A stretch of DNA of 64,000 nt, from positions 1 through 64,000 of the forward strand of contig NZ_CP126160.1 of the NCBI RefSeq assembly GCF_030127145.1, written 5' to 3'. The position numbers and the translations under genes are program-made. Source of the stretch: Halobaculum halobium. GTDB lineage: Archaea; Halobacteriota; Halobacteria; Halobacteriales; Haloferacaceae. Below are positions 9,669 to 19,638 of this stretch, piece after piece (within the stretch, counting starts at the first letter, position 1; the number at the start of each line of letters is the position of its first letter). A model generated the notes under the pieces. That model had not been told where the DNA came from. It worked only from the letters and a program-made list of their open reading frames with translations, and did no database searches.

Positions 9669-10790
9669 ATGTCCATCGACGAAGACGCAGCCGCACGGCG
9701 CATCATGGACCAGTTCGGTGAGGAGAGTCGCATCCCCTACCTCAACATCGAGGAAGGCGACGTCGGCGTCCTGATCGCCTTCCCGATCGTCGGCCTGTTC
9801 ATCGCCGGCCTCACCGGCATCGAATCACTCGCCCTGCCGTTCGTCGCAGGTGGCTTCGGGTTCGGCGTCGCGATCGTCTACGTCTCGCCCGACCACCTCA
9901 ACGCGTGGACGTGGACGAAAGACGTCTATCGCTACGTCAAGCGCCCCCAGATCACGTTCAGCGCCCCGGAGGAGGCCGACAGTAGTACCAACGAGACAGA
10001 GCGCAACGAGGGCGGGCTCGCGAACTACACGCCGTTCAAGCCCGACGAGCGGACGCAGGACCTCACGAACATCGAACGGGCGTGGCCGGGCGCTGGCGCG
10101 ATCCAGCGCGCGGACGGCACGATGGAGGCGTTCATCGAGATCGACCCCGGCAACATGGATTTCGCGATGTCCGACGACTGGGCACAGCTCCAAGACGCCG
10201 GCGAAGAGTTCGCCAACAAGGAACTGGATTCGAAACTCAAACTTCACGCGACGACCCGCTCGTTCCCGGTCGAACAGATTACCGAGAACATCGAAGATCG
10301 CCTGAACGACGAGGACGTCAAAGAAAATCCGATCTTCCGGGAACTCCTCGAGGAGTATCGGGAGACGCGGCCGAAGGAGATGCGCGAACGGGGTATCCAG
10401 CAGATGCGGTACTACATCGGCGTCCAAGTCACCCCGCTGGAGGTCTATGACCGCTTCCGAGACGAGGGGACACCGGCCGAGAAGCTGACGCAGTTCCCCG
10501 TCATCGGGTTCCTGTTCAACCCGTTCGTCACCCGCCGCGAGGACCTCACCGACGTCGAGCGCCGCGCACAGATGTTCGAGAAACTGGATAGCCGAGTCAA
10601 CGACGTGCGGTCGGAGTTCATCCAGCAGGCGTCTGGCTGGTCCGCACGTCGGCTCAGCACGGTCGAGCTCTTCGTGTTGAATATGGACTTCTGGAACGGC
10701 CGCGAACACGAGTACGACGCCGCAGAGAGCGTCGTTCGCGAACAACCCATCATCGGTCATTCGCGCCGGGAGGATGACCACGATGCGTAA
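9669..10790 (+). CDS. PrgI/VirB3-like N-terminal membrane protein preceding VirB4
   Basis: The first 80 residues contain two membrane helices (about 33-52 and 55-73) after a basic and acidic start. The motif YVSPDHLNAW then leads into a long soluble domain of about 280 residues with charged helices. In other conjugation systems a small two-helix protein of the VirB3 or PrgI type lies just before VirB4 and anchors it to the membrane; the cytoplasmic domain here resembles the N-terminal part of VirB4-type proteins. Its 3' end overlaps the start of the VirB4 gene by eight bases when the later ATG is used. The function is inferred from position and topology. Confidence 0.68.
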   Translation: MSIDEDAAARRIMDQFGEESRIPYLNIEEGDVGVLIAFPIVGLFIAGLTGIESLALPFVAGGFGFGVAIVYVSPDHLNAWTWTKDVYRYVKRPQITFSAPEEADSSTNETERNEGGLANYTPFKPDERTQDLTNIERAWPGAGAIQRADGTMEAFIEIDPGNMDFAMSDDWAQLQDAGEEFANKELDSKLKLHATTRSFPVEQITENIEDRLNDEDVKENPIFRELLEEYRETRPKEMRERGIQQMRYYIGVQVTPLEVYDRFRDEGTPAEKLTQFPVIGFLFNPFVTRREDLTDVERRAQMFEKLDSRVNDVRSEFIQQASGWSARRLSTVELFVLNMDFWNGREHEYDAAESVVREQPIIGHSRREDDHDA

Positions 10791-13008
10791 CCTCGTCCTC
10801 CAGACGGGCAGCGGAGCCGTCGGCCAGCTCACAGAGTGGCTCACGAACCCAACCTCAGCTGAAGGTGCGGCTCTCTACATCCTACTCGCGGTACTGGTCG
10901 GGATCGGCGGGAAATTCCTCTGGGACTGGTACACCGAAGACGACGAGGAAGAGGTCGAGTTCTCGGACCTGCTCGACGAGGAAACCATCGAACAGGGCGC
11001 GGCCGAACGCCAGCTCCTCGACGACATCGCCGAGTCACACAAGACGGTGACGGCGCCGGCGACGATCGAGTGGGAGACGCGCGCGGCACGGGTCGGCGAG
11101 CAGTGGACGACGACGCTGTACATCGCTGATTACCCGGACTACCCCAACGACGGCTACCTCTCCGAGCTCTTCGAGATGACCGACGTGCAGTTCGATTTGA
11201 CGGCCCACATCTCGCCGAAGAACCAGGAGCGGGCGCGGAACGAACTGCAGGATATCGCTGACGACCTCCAGGTGGATGCTGACCTCGAACAGAGTGTCCG
11301 GAGTGCCTACCTACAGGAACGCGCCAACGAGGCCGCAGCGACGTACAAGGCCGTCGAGAATGGCGCGAACGTCTTCGACCAGGGGATGTTCATCACGGTA
11401 CGAGCCGACGAGAAGGAGGACCTCCGGGATGCCGTCCAGAAGGTCAAGAGCGCGCTCCGCGACGATCCGGCGAACCTCACACCGAAGACGGCGATCTGTC
11501 GGCAGGATCTCGCCCTCCAGTCCGCCGCGCCCATCGGCGACAACGAGTTCGGGCGGACGTCGATCGCACTCGGCGGCGCCGTCGGGGCGTTGCTCTCCTC
11601 ACCGCACAACGCGACGATTCTCGAGGAGGGCGGCGTCGAGTTCGGGATTCACAAGGACAACCAGAGCCCGGTGGTCATTGACCCGTTCGCCCGGGACAAC
11701 GGGTACGCAATGTTCACCGTTGGGGACACCGGTTCGGGGAAGTCGTTCAGTTCGAAGCAGAACTTCATCCGCTCGATCGAGCAGAGCAAGGACCGTATCG
11801 GCATTATCCTTGAGCCGTTGAACAACTGGGCCGGCGTCGCGGAAGCGCTCGACGCCAAACGCATCACTGTCGGCGGGACGCTCGGGCTGAACCCCTTGGA
11901 GATTCGGGAGACGCCCGAGCACGTCCAGCGGGCGATGGGCGAGGACGCCAGCCCGTTCAACGAGAAGCTCGACGACGCGATGAGCTTCCTCACCAACTTC
12001 TTCGCCCTCCGCGGCATCTCGCTGGGCGACCGCCGGACAACACTCGAACTCGGGCTCAAGCGGGCGTACAAGCGAAACGGGATTACCGACGACATCTCGA
12101 CGCACGGCAACCCGAGCCCGACGATTCAGGATATGATGGACGTCTTCGAGGACATGGTTGACGACCCCGAGGAGTTCGTCGTCCGGTCCGACGAGGAGGC
12201 GGGGAAGATCAAGGAAGACGCGACGTGGCTACTCGACCAGCTCCGCCCCTTCGAGGACGACGGTCGGCACGCCAACCTCGGCCAAGAGTCCGACTTCGAC
12301 ATTCGGGACGAGAAGGTTATCTACCTCGATCTCGCCCAGCAGGAGGGCAGCGTCGACAGCAGCACGGCGCTGACGATGCAGTTGCTCATCTCGCTCGTCT
12401 ACGAGCGGGCGAAAGTCTCGGAGAAGGAGGTCGTGTTCTACATCGACGAGGCGCGGTACATCATGCAGGACGCCGCGAGCCTGGCGTTTCTTGAAACGGT
12501 GTTCCGTCACCACCGCCACCACGACCTCTCGATCCGGCTGGTCACGCAGACGGTCGACGAGTTCTTCGAGCACGCCGAATCCGAGGCGATCCTGGATCAG
12601 TGTGCAGTCAAGCAGTTCCACCGCCTCGACGGGATGGACGAGGAGTGGGCCGACGAGTTCGGGCTGAACTACGCGCAGATGCGGTTCGTCCAGGACGCCG
12701 TGCCGGGCAACGAGGACGCCGGCTTCTCCGAGGCCCTCGTGGGCGTCGACGGCGAGTGGCGCGGTATCCAGGTCAAAGCGATGCCCAAGGAGAAGCAGGT
12801 CATCGACTTCGACCCGACCTCACAGATCCGGTCCTCGCTGCCCGGCGCCGGCGACGACGCCGTCGATACCGAGATGGAGGAGTTCCAGGAAGAGCTCGAA
12901 CACCGAGCAACGAACGGAACGAACGAAACGAGCGAACTGAACGAGGAATCAGACGCCGTCGAAGCTGAGCCAGACGGCGGGACTACGGAGGACACCAACG
13001 ATGGCTGA
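10783..13008 (+). CDS. VirB4/TraC-like conjugation ATPase
   Basis: A HerA/VirB4-family AAA+ ATPase that powers the secretion channel. The product has one membrane helix near the N-terminus, a long coupling domain, then a Walker A GDTGSGKS (about residues 314-321) and a Walker B VVFYIDEAR (about 551-559). Between them are typical conserved blocks such as LNPLEI and IYLDLAQQ. The C-terminal tail is acidic and N/T-rich. The start at 10783 is preferred to ATG 10774 because GGGAGG (10768-10773) is a good Shine-Dalgarno sequence at the right distance from 10783 but abuts 10774. It overlaps the following VirD4-like gene by eight bases. Confidence 0.88.
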   Translation: MRNLVLQTGSGAVGQLTEWLTNPTSAEGAALYILLAVLVGIGGKFLWDWYTEDDEEEVEFSDLLDEETIEQGAAERQLLDDIAESHKTVTAPATIEWETRAARVGEQWTTTLYIADYPDYPNDGYLSELFEMTDVQFDLTAHISPKNQERARNELQDIADDLQVDADLEQSVRSAYLQERANEAAATYKAVENGANVFDQGMFITVRADEKEDLRDAVQKVKSALRDDPANLTPKTAICRQDLALQSAAPIGDNEFGRTSIALGGAVGALLSSPHNATILEEGGVEFGIHKDNQSPVVIDPFARDNGYAMFTVGDTGSGKSFSSKQNFIRSIEQSKDRIGIILEPLNNWAGVAEALDAKRITVGGTLGLNPLEIRETPEHVQRAMGEDASPFNEKLDDAMSFLTNFFALRGISLGDRRTTLELGLKRAYKRNGITDDISTHGNPSPTIQDMMDVFEDMVDDPEEFVVRSDEEAGKIKEDATWLLDQLRPFEDDGRHANLGQESDFDIRDEKVIYLDLAQQEGSVDSSTALTMQLLISLVYERAKVSEKEVVFYIDEARYIMQDAASLAFLETVFRHHRHHDLSIRLVTQTVDEFFEHAESEAILDQCAVKQFHRLDGMDEEWADEFGLNYAQMRFVQDAVPGNEDAGFSEALVGVDGEWRGIQVKAMPKEKQVIDFDPTSQIRSSLPGAGDDAVDTEMEEFQEELEHRATNGTNETSELNEESDAVEAEPDGGTTEDTNDG

Positions 13009-16000
13009 GTACCTGCGCGTCACGCCGACATCCGAGCGGCTTGACCCGGAGAGCATCCCCCGAGTCCTCGACAGCCTCCACAAACTGACCACGCCCGGCT
13101 CGTCGGGCCTCGGGGCGAAGCTGAACCCACTCCACAGTGAGACACCACCCCGATTCGAGTTCATCGCAATCAGTGATGGACCCGACGACCCGGTGGAGTT
13201 CTTCTACGGGGCCGACGCCCACCTCGATACGCTTGAGAAGCGCCTCCGATCCATCTATCCGGCCACGTTCGACATCGAGCGCGTCGACGTCGACGTCGCC
13301 GCCCGGCTCATTCAGCCAGTCGAGTTCACACCGCAGGAATTCGTCGACCACTACGAGGCCGGGCGGCTGCAGTACGAGTTTGACCCGGCAGAACAGTACG
13401 ATATCGACGAGGAATCAGTGGATTCCGAGGCAGCCGAAGCAGACCCCGTTGTCGACGGCGGTTCGGCAACCACGAGCGTCCCCGATCATCACGTTACTGT
13501 CGGGGGCTCAGCCCTCGAACTAGCGCCGCCCGATGCACTTCCAGACGACGAGGAAGAGCGACGGGCCATCGAGAAGCCGACGATGACACCGACGGGAACG
13601 ATTCTAGCTCGCCCGGCACAAGACGCTGTCTCGCCGCTCGGTGTCCGGTGGTGTGGCTCCGCGTCGCGGAAGCAGGACTGGATGACCTCGCTGACGCCGT
13701 TCACAGCGGAGGAAACGAACGGCGATCTCTCGTCCGTCGACGAGCCCGGCGCGGCGCTGGCGTCGCTGATCGACCACTTGATGGAGGCGACAGCGCCGAC
13801 CGCGTTCCAAGTCGTCTTCCAACGGCGTGCTAGCTGGCAGTCCGACTCGGAGGTACGGAAAGAGGACCTCGTCGACGGCCGGGATACGTTCTTCCAGGAA
13901 GTCGTCGGGTCGTTGCTCGAGGTCGAGGAGCAACGGAGCGACCAGGACGACCGGCAGCTCAGCGAGGCCGTCGAGAAGCGCATCGAGTACATCGACGCGA
14001 AGAACGCCAAACGGTCGTTCACGGTCAACATCCGGGCCGTCGGCGTCCCCACCGACACCATCCGCGACGACCTCGATGGTCGGATGGACTCGCTCCTCCC
14101 GGTGTTCGACCCGCTTGATGGTCCGTTCTACGAGGTCGAGGGACAACGCCTCCGAGACAGCGGCTTCCGTGAGAAAACCAAGGAGAAGAAGGCACGGGCC
14201 GCTCTCCAGCGCCTCCTCAATCGCGAGTTGACGACGGGCCGGGGGAAGACCCGCCCCGAGCTGGTCCTCTGTGGGACGGAGCTCGCGAACTTCGTTCTCG
14301 TCCCCTCCTCCGAACAGTTGACCGTCGAAGGGACGCGAGGAACGAGGGCCGAACAGCAGAGTCGGAACCCGCTCCCGTGGCCGAATCCGGATCTAATCCA
14401 GCAGTTCCAAGACGGGATGGCAATCGGCTACGCGCTCGACGAGAACGGTGAGCCACGGCCGGATCCCATTCGGATTCCGCCGGACCTGTTGCCGACGCAT
14501 TACGGGCGGTTCGCGTCGACTGGTGGCGGGAAGTCGAAGGCCATCATCAACGACGCCCTCTCGCTCCGCGAGTCGACGGGTGGCCCCGTCGTCCTCGTCG
14601 ACCCGAAGGGGGACGGAATGTGTGAGAACTACCTGCGCTGCCACTACGAACGGTTTGGTGGCCTCGACGACGTCTACCACTTCCGCGTCCCAGAGACCAT
14701 CCCCGCGTTCTCGTTCTTCGACATCCGCCCCGCGCTCGAAGCAGGTCGCAACCGGGAGGACGCGATTCAGGACAAAGTCGACCACTTCCACGACATCCTT
14801 CGGATGATTATGGGTCGCGAGCAGTACGGCCAGGCGTTCGTCGCGAACGAGATTCTGAGCTACCTGATCAAGGCGCTGTTCGACGAGGAATACGGGAGCG
14901 ATGTGTTCGGGCTGGACGACCTCTTCGCCGCCGCGCTCCGGATGCAGCGCGACCAGACGATTCCCCCGGTCTCGGCGGACAACCAGAACATCGAGGAATC
15001 ACTGACGCGCCACTTCGCGAAGGACAACCACCAGTTCCAGGTGTCGATGGACGCCGTCGGGAACCGCCTCGACAAGCTCAAAGAGGACGCGCATCTTCGG
15101 CGGATCTTCAGCCACGTCCCCAAGCAGAATGACGCCGGCGAGTATGTCGACAACCGCTTCGACTTCCGCGAGTTCCTCGATGAAGACGCCACCATCATCT
15201 TCGACCTCGGCGACCTGCGGCCGGAGGCCCAACGAGCGATCACACTCCTACTGTTGAGCAACCTCTGGGACGCCGTGCAGGTGCGCCGGCGCGACGATCA
15301 GACCGACTATGAGAAGCTCACGAACCTCATCATCGAGGAGGCGGCGCCGGTCGCGTCGACGAAGCTCGTCTCCGAGCAACTACTGCCGCAGGGCCGATCG
15401 TTCGGGCTGAGTATGGGGCTCGTGATGCAGTTCCCTGAACAGGTGCGGAACCGGAACGAGCGGGCCTACGACGAGGTACTGAACAACATCAAGACGAAGC
15501 TCATCGGCAATATCTCGATCGAGCGCGACCTCGCGGAGTCCCTTGCCCACGAGGACCTCAGCCCGACCGAACTCCGCAACCGTATCAATACGCTCCCAAG
15601 TGGCGAGTGGATCGCACAGCTCCCCAGTCCGTCGTTCGGCGAGACTGGGCCGCCGCCGTTTTCGCTGAAGCCGCTCCCGATTGCGCCGGGCCATCCAGAA
15701 AGCGACCAGCCGCTCACAGAGTCCCAGGAAGACCATTTCGAGTCCGTGTCCCGGCCACGGATGGTCGAGCGAACACAGGCCCAGTACGGGCTGACAGAGC
15801 CGACTGAGTCGAACACTACTCCGGAGGAGACCGGCTGGGGGAGTTCGGGGGCCGAGACGACGGGCTCGGCTGCCGACGGCGATGCAGCGACCGACCCGAC
15901 GCAATCCGCGTTCATCAGCGACTCGACGACCGAGGACGCGTCGACGTCGACCACCCAGGTCGAGACGGACAGCGACCCAGATGCAGACGAGTCAGGGATA

Positions 16001-16822
16001 AGCCCCCTGTTCGGGCAGGCCACCGAGACGGACAAGGAGTCAGCTGCTGACCAAGCAGCGGGGCCGGAGAACGGGGCAACACCCGTTCAGGAAAGTAGCG
16101 TGCCCGTCCCCGATGACGAACTCCAACAACGCGGGCTCAGCCGTGACGACGTCCGATTCCTGAATCGGGTCCTCGACGTGATGAACCGAGAGGACGACGA
16201 GTACACGCTACTGGACAGGATGAGCCAGCTTCAGGACGAATACGACGACCTCCATGTGGAGCGGCTCACGGAACAGGACCTCCTGGAAGCGGACTCCGCG
16301 GCGGGGCGCAAGTACTACACCGTCCTCCCAGACGGTCGAGACCTCCTCGGGAGAGAATTGAAGGCGGGGCCAGGAGCGGGCGATCTCGGCGAGAAAACGC
16401 CGCATAAGGTTGGCGTCCGGCTCCTCGAGCTGTGGCTCCAGCAGCGGGACGACGTCGGTCGCGTGGGGCCGTACTACGAAACCGAAGACGGCACGGTACT
16501 GGACGTGGCCGGCTTCGACGAGGACGGCGAGCTTGTCTGGGCCGGCGAAGCAGAGCTCGCGAGTAACAACCGGCACGCCCCGGTCGAGGATTACGACAAA
16601 CTCAGCGCGGTGGACGCCGACGCAATCTGGGCCTTCAACAATCGCGAGACGGCGCTCGACGTCCTGGATAGCCTTGCCGACGCCGATCGGATCGGCGAGC
16701 GGGTCAGCGGGCGGGCGGCACGGTCGTTCGCGACCATCAGAGACGCTGTCGACGAGTTCGATGCTGCGGGCCTGACCACCGTTCGGGGCTTCAAAAATCT
16801 CGACCAAGAACTCAACCAATGA
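13001..16822 (+). CDS. VirD4/TraG-like coupling ATPase with C-terminal extension
   Basis: A 1273-residue ATPase of the TraG/VirD4-HerA type, which would bring DNA to the conjugation channel. A Walker A, STGGGKSK, lies near residues 505-512, a DxxGD block IIFDLGDL at about 730, and a Walker B-like LIIEEAAP at about 776-783. The N-terminal 490 residues form an alpha/beta region with an acidic insert. After the ATPase comes a disordered Ser/Thr/Asp-rich linker (about 930-1040) and a winged-helix-like C-terminal domain with VLLELWL-type helices. A Shine-Dalgarno GGAGG (12987-12991) precedes the ATG. The last codon overlaps the primase start (ATGA), so the primase is coupled to it. Confidence 0.85.
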   Translation: MAEYLRVTPTSERLDPESIPRVLDSLHKLTTPGSSGLGAKLNPLHSETPPRFEFIAISDGPDDPVEFFYGADAHLDTLEKRLRSIYPATFDIERVDVDVAARLIQPVEFTPQEFVDHYEAGRLQYEFDPAEQYDIDEESVDSEAAEADPVVDGGSATTSVPDHHVTVGGSALELAPPDALPDDEEERRAIEKPTMTPTGTILARPAQDAVSPLGVRWCGSASRKQDWMTSLTPFTAEETNGDLSSVDEPGAALASLIDHLMEATAPTAFQVVFQRRASWQSDSEVRKEDLVDGRDTFFQEVVGSLLEVEEQRSDQDDRQLSEAVEKRIEYIDAKNAKRSFTVNIRAVGVPTDTIRDDLDGRMDSLLPVFDPLDGPFYEVEGQRLRDSGFREKTKEKKARAALQRLLNRELTTGRGKTRPELVLCGTELANFVLVPSSEQLTVEGTRGTRAEQQSRNPLPWPNPDLIQQFQDGMAIGYALDENGEPRPDPIRIPPDLLPTHYGRFASTGGGKSKAIINDALSLRESTGGPVVLVDPKGDGMCENYLRCHYERFGGLDDVYHFRVPETIPAFSFFDIRPALEAGRNREDAIQDKVDHFHDILRMIMGREQYGQAFVANEILSYLIKALFDEEYGSDVFGLDDLFAAALRMQRDQTIPPVSADNQNIEESLTRHFAKDNHQFQVSMDAVGNRLDKLKEDAHLRRIFSHVPKQNDAGEYVDNRFDFREFLDEDATIIFDLGDLRPEAQRAITLLLLSNLWDAVQVRRRDDQTDYEKLTNLIIEEAAPVASTKLVSEQLLPQGRSFGLSMGLVMQFPEQVRNRNERAYDEVLNNIKTKLIGNISIERDLAESLAHEDLSPTELRNRINTLPSGEWIAQLPSPSFGETGPPPFSLKPLPIAPGHPESDQPLTESQEDHFESVSRPRMVERTQAQYGLTEPTESNTTPEETGWGSSGAETTGSAADGDAATDPTQSAFISDSTTEDASTSTTQVETDSDPDADESGISPLFGQATETDKESAADQAAGPENGATPVQESSVPVPDDELQQRGLSRDDVRFLNRVLDVMNREDDEYTLLDRMSQLQDEYDDLHVERLTEQDLLEADSAAGRKYYTVLPDGRDLLGRELKAGPGAGDLGEKTPHKVGVRLLELWLQQRDDVGRVGPYYETEDGTVLDVAGFDEDGELVWAGEAELASNNRHAPVEDYDKLSAVDADAIWAFNNRETALDVLDSLADADRIGERVSGRAARSFATIRDAVDEFDAAGLTTVRGFKNLDQELNQ

Positions 16823-17702
16823 CCTGGCGACAGGCGACCCGCGAGGAGATTTACGCCTACTACGCCGAGGAGTTCCCCGCTATCTGGACGACCTGCCGGA
16901 ATTCATCACGGCGAACGGTCCGAAACAGTACGCCATCGCCTTCCGAGAGTCCCACCCGGTTCGCAAAGACGAGGTACCGGCCAAGGACTTCATCCGGCGG
17001 GATACGTGGCAGACAGATCCGTCGGGGTACCGAACGACATCCGAGTTCAACGACTTCGAGGACGTCGTCGACTTCATTCGACACCCCGCTCGCAACGACC
17101 CGCTGGGGCGGAGCAAGTTCGCGCTTGCTGATCCGGAGGTGCTGGAACAACCGGACCCACGTCCCGACGCCGTCTACTACGCGCTGGATCACTGGGAACG
17201 ACCCTGGGTCCTCCTCGTCGACATCGACGCGAAAGAGATCGCCCGAGACCGAGCGGACGAGATGGTGTCGGCGGCCGTCGATGATCAGGACGACGATGCG
17301 CTCCTCGACGCAGCGGGTATCCTCGACGCCGCTCCCGAGGGGTATCCGTACGACTTCGAAGACGTCGACCGCGCCATCGAGTACGGGTTCGAGGTGCGCG
17401 ACATCTTCGAGGACGATTTCGACGCCGAGGAGACGATGGTCGTCTACAGCGGGCAGGGTGTCCACGTCTACCTGCTGGATACCGACCCGGCGCACCGATA
17501 CGACGAGCAGAGTCGCGAAGTGTTGAACGACCTCCTCCTAGAGACGTACGACATCCCGATCGATCCCGTCGTGACGGCCGACCGCCGGCGTGTCGCTCGC
17601 CTGCCCTACTCGCTGCACGCCGACGTCTGTAGCATCGTTCAACCAATCGAGAGTCCGGCGTTCGACGTTCGGTCGGCGACACCCGAGGTGATCGACGAAT
17701 GA
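16819..17702 (+). pseudogene. Archaeal PriS-like DNA primase small subunit, frameshifted
   Basis: ATG 16819 opens MTWRQATREEIYAYYAEEF, then the frame is lost in a C run at about 16874. Restoring one C gives PRYLDDLPEFI and joins the long frame that ends at 17702. The joined protein of about 294 residues has the catalytic DxD-type motif VLLVDIDAKE and the primase motif YSGQGVHVY (the SGxxGxH nucleotide-binding loop), so it is a PriS/AEP-family primase that makes primers or fills gaps. Its coupling to the VirD4-like gene suggests synthesis of the complementary strand during transfer. The one-base loss in a homopolymer is probably a sequence error. Confidence 0.85.
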
Positions 17703-19225
17703 GTCCGAGTACCCCCACCGACGACGAGGACATGGCGTATCGGGTTGCGGCACTCCCGCTGGAGTACGGTGAGACCCGCATCAACCAGCTGTTTACGCGT
17801 GGCTACAACCGATACGTCGTCGACGGCGAGGACCAACCAGAGGACCTCGTGAACGACGTCGAGCGGTTCGGGACGGCGGCGTTCAAAGAGCAGGTCCGTG
17901 TCGACGCCGCCGAAGAGCCGTTCGTCGACGAACCGGGGACGCTCGCCGTGCTCGCGACGCTGAGTGCGATCTGTGTGAAAGAAAACCCGAAGTTCGAGCA
18001 CGCGTCACCACGGAACATTCAGGTACTCTACGACATCCGAGAGCTGTACGTCAACAATCTCGCCTCCCTCATTCGGGCCCACGGCGATGGGTCGCTCCAA
18101 CAGGACATCGCCGACGTGCTGTACAGCAAGGAGCCCGGTGAAGATGGCCCGCATCCGGGTCGGGTCTGTACGGGCATCACAGAGATGCCGGAGTTCGGGG
18201 AGGGCCTGTACCTCGAAATCCCGATGGCGGCGGCGTCACGCAAATGTCTCGTTCGAGCGGAGGGCGAGTCATCGACGGGGAGTGACGATGGCGGGGAGAT
18301 ACTGACGCGAGTGAAGGACAACAACCTGTACGTCCCGGTCGGTGATTTCGACAGCAAGTATCGGGACTACGCTGAGCGGGCATTCAAGAAGCTCCTGCGG
18401 GTGCAAGAAGACGGACTCTCCGACGACCAGCTATCGTGGCTGACCACGAACGAGTCGGCGATTACGGAGCGGATCGACCGCTTCCTCGAGACCGGCCATC
18501 ACGAGCGAATCTGGCGGAACTGGGGCCGTGGAGAACGGACGATTCGCGTCCTCCGGCGGGCCCTGAGTGACGCGCCCAATGACGTGGCGCAAAAGGGTGA
18601 GTTCCACACGGCGAAAGAGCTCTATCGAGCGGTTACGGCGTACGATGCCGAGGATGACTGGGAATCCTCAGTAACAGACTGGATATCGAGTCCGAGCAGT
18701 CTCGCGAAGACGCTGGCCGACCACGAGTCCCACTCGGCCGTCACGATCGACCGCGACGGGCGCGTCAATACGTACCGAATCGGGCGAGCCGGAACCGGCG
18801 CCGAACAGATCGAAGTGCGAGAGATCGAGGACCTCTTCGAACTCCCCTGTATGGTGAATATGGAGGAGCGACTACACGAGAAGAAGCCCGTCCGGAAGGA
18901 CCTCTATAACTTCGCGCGGATGGTGATGTGGCTGCCGCATTACCAAGACAGCAGCCTCGACGAGATCGTCGCGGACCTCAAGGACGTCTTCTCCCGGTGG
19001 CCGTGGTACGACGAGCAGGAGACCGAGTACCAGGTTCGTTACGAATTCTCGAACACGATCGACGGCGACACGCCGTTGCCGATGAACTGCGATAACGACG
19101 ATCTACAGCGCTACTGTATCGGCCAGGACCAGTGTCCCTACTCGATCTGGGGCAGCCTCCCGTTCCCGGATGAGATGTACGAGCAGGTTGAGGAGGAGTC
19201 CGCCGGCCCCACTGAGCAATTCTGA
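17699..19225 (+). CDS. Primase-associated protein with C-terminal cysteine cluster
   Basis: A 508-residue soluble protein whose start overlaps the primase stop (ATGA). The first two thirds are acidic and helical, including DQLSWLTTNE. Near the C-terminus a cluster of cysteines, CDNDDLQRYC then IGQDQCPYS, resembles the Fe-S or zinc region of the large primase subunit PriL, whose family has conserved C-x(n)-C-x(n)-C-P. Together with its place behind a PriS-like gene, this suggests the second subunit or partner of a plasmid primase. The rest of the sequence does not clearly match PriL, so the role is inferred. It closes the conjugation-primase operon; the next gene is on the opposite strand. Confidence 0.7.
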   Translation: MSPSTPTDDEDMAYRVAALPLEYGETRINQLFTRGYNRYVVDGEDQPEDLVNDVERFGTAAFKEQVRVDAAEEPFVDEPGTLAVLATLSAICVKENPKFEHASPRNIQVLYDIRELYVNNLASLIRAHGDGSLQQDIADVLYSKEPGEDGPHPGRVCTGITEMPEFGEGLYLEIPMAAASRKCLVRAEGESSTGSDDGGEILTRVKDNNLYVPVGDFDSKYRDYAERAFKKLLRVQEDGLSDDQLSWLTTNESAITERIDRFLETGHHERIWRNWGRGERTIRVLRRALSDAPNDVAQKGEFHTAKELYRAVTAYDAEDDWESSVTDWISSPSSLAKTLADHESHSAVTIDRDGRVNTYRIGRAGTGAEQIEVREIEDLFELPCMVNMEERLHEKKPVRKDLYNFARMVMWLPHYQDSSLDEIVADLKDVFSRWPWYDEQETEYQVRYEFSNTIDGDTPLPMNCDNDDLQRYCIGQDQCPYSIWGSLPFPDEMYEQVEEESAGPTEQF

Positions 19226-19420
19226 TTCAGAGAGTGGGATATGGCAGCAGTCTATCGTTGGCTTCGCACCGGTATAGTCCTATAATCATACAGTCGATGA
19301 TAGAAACACTACCCTCAGCAACAACTTATGACGATTGGATCAGCTCGTCCAATTCATCCACAATCCACCCACCAGTAGCCCCCTTTGCAACAATTTCGTG
19401 ACGAACTCCATCGTTGTACA

Positions 19421-19633
19421 CTAACTCAGCTCCCGGTGATATTCCGGCCCAAAGCGCCCCTCAATCATCGCCTCCAGACGCCGTAACATGAACTCACTAT
19501 ACTTCCACGGCAATGATCCCTCTTCATACTCTCTCAAGTCGCTACACCTCGTGAATAGGATTTCCGTGATATACTTCTTGAACTGGTGTGGAATCTCTTC
19601 AGTCGTCAGAATCTCTTGGTGACACGACAACAT
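19421..19633 (-). CDS. Small hypothetical protein behind membrane-protein gene
   Basis: A 70-residue protein, charged, with no recognised domain (LRRLEAMIEGRFGPEYH at the C-terminus). Its ATG at 19633 lies five bases after the stop of the large membrane-protein gene on the same strand, which suggests co-transcription. Codon use is A/T-richer than in the conjugation operon, as in its neighbour, so the pair probably arrived together. It could be a small partner or antidote of the membrane protein, but nothing in the sequence proves it. Between this gene and the primase operon (19226-19420) I see only a short convergent gap. Confidence 0.5.
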   Translation of the reverse strand: MLSCHQEILTTEEIPHQFKKYITEILFTRCSDLREYEEGSLPWKYSEFMLRRLEAMIEGRFGPEYHRELS

Positions 19634-19638
19634 AATCT

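Noticed and set aside
9825-10844. 339-codon minus-strand open frame
   Set aside because: Shadow of the PrgI/VirB3-like gene; no domain and no promoter.
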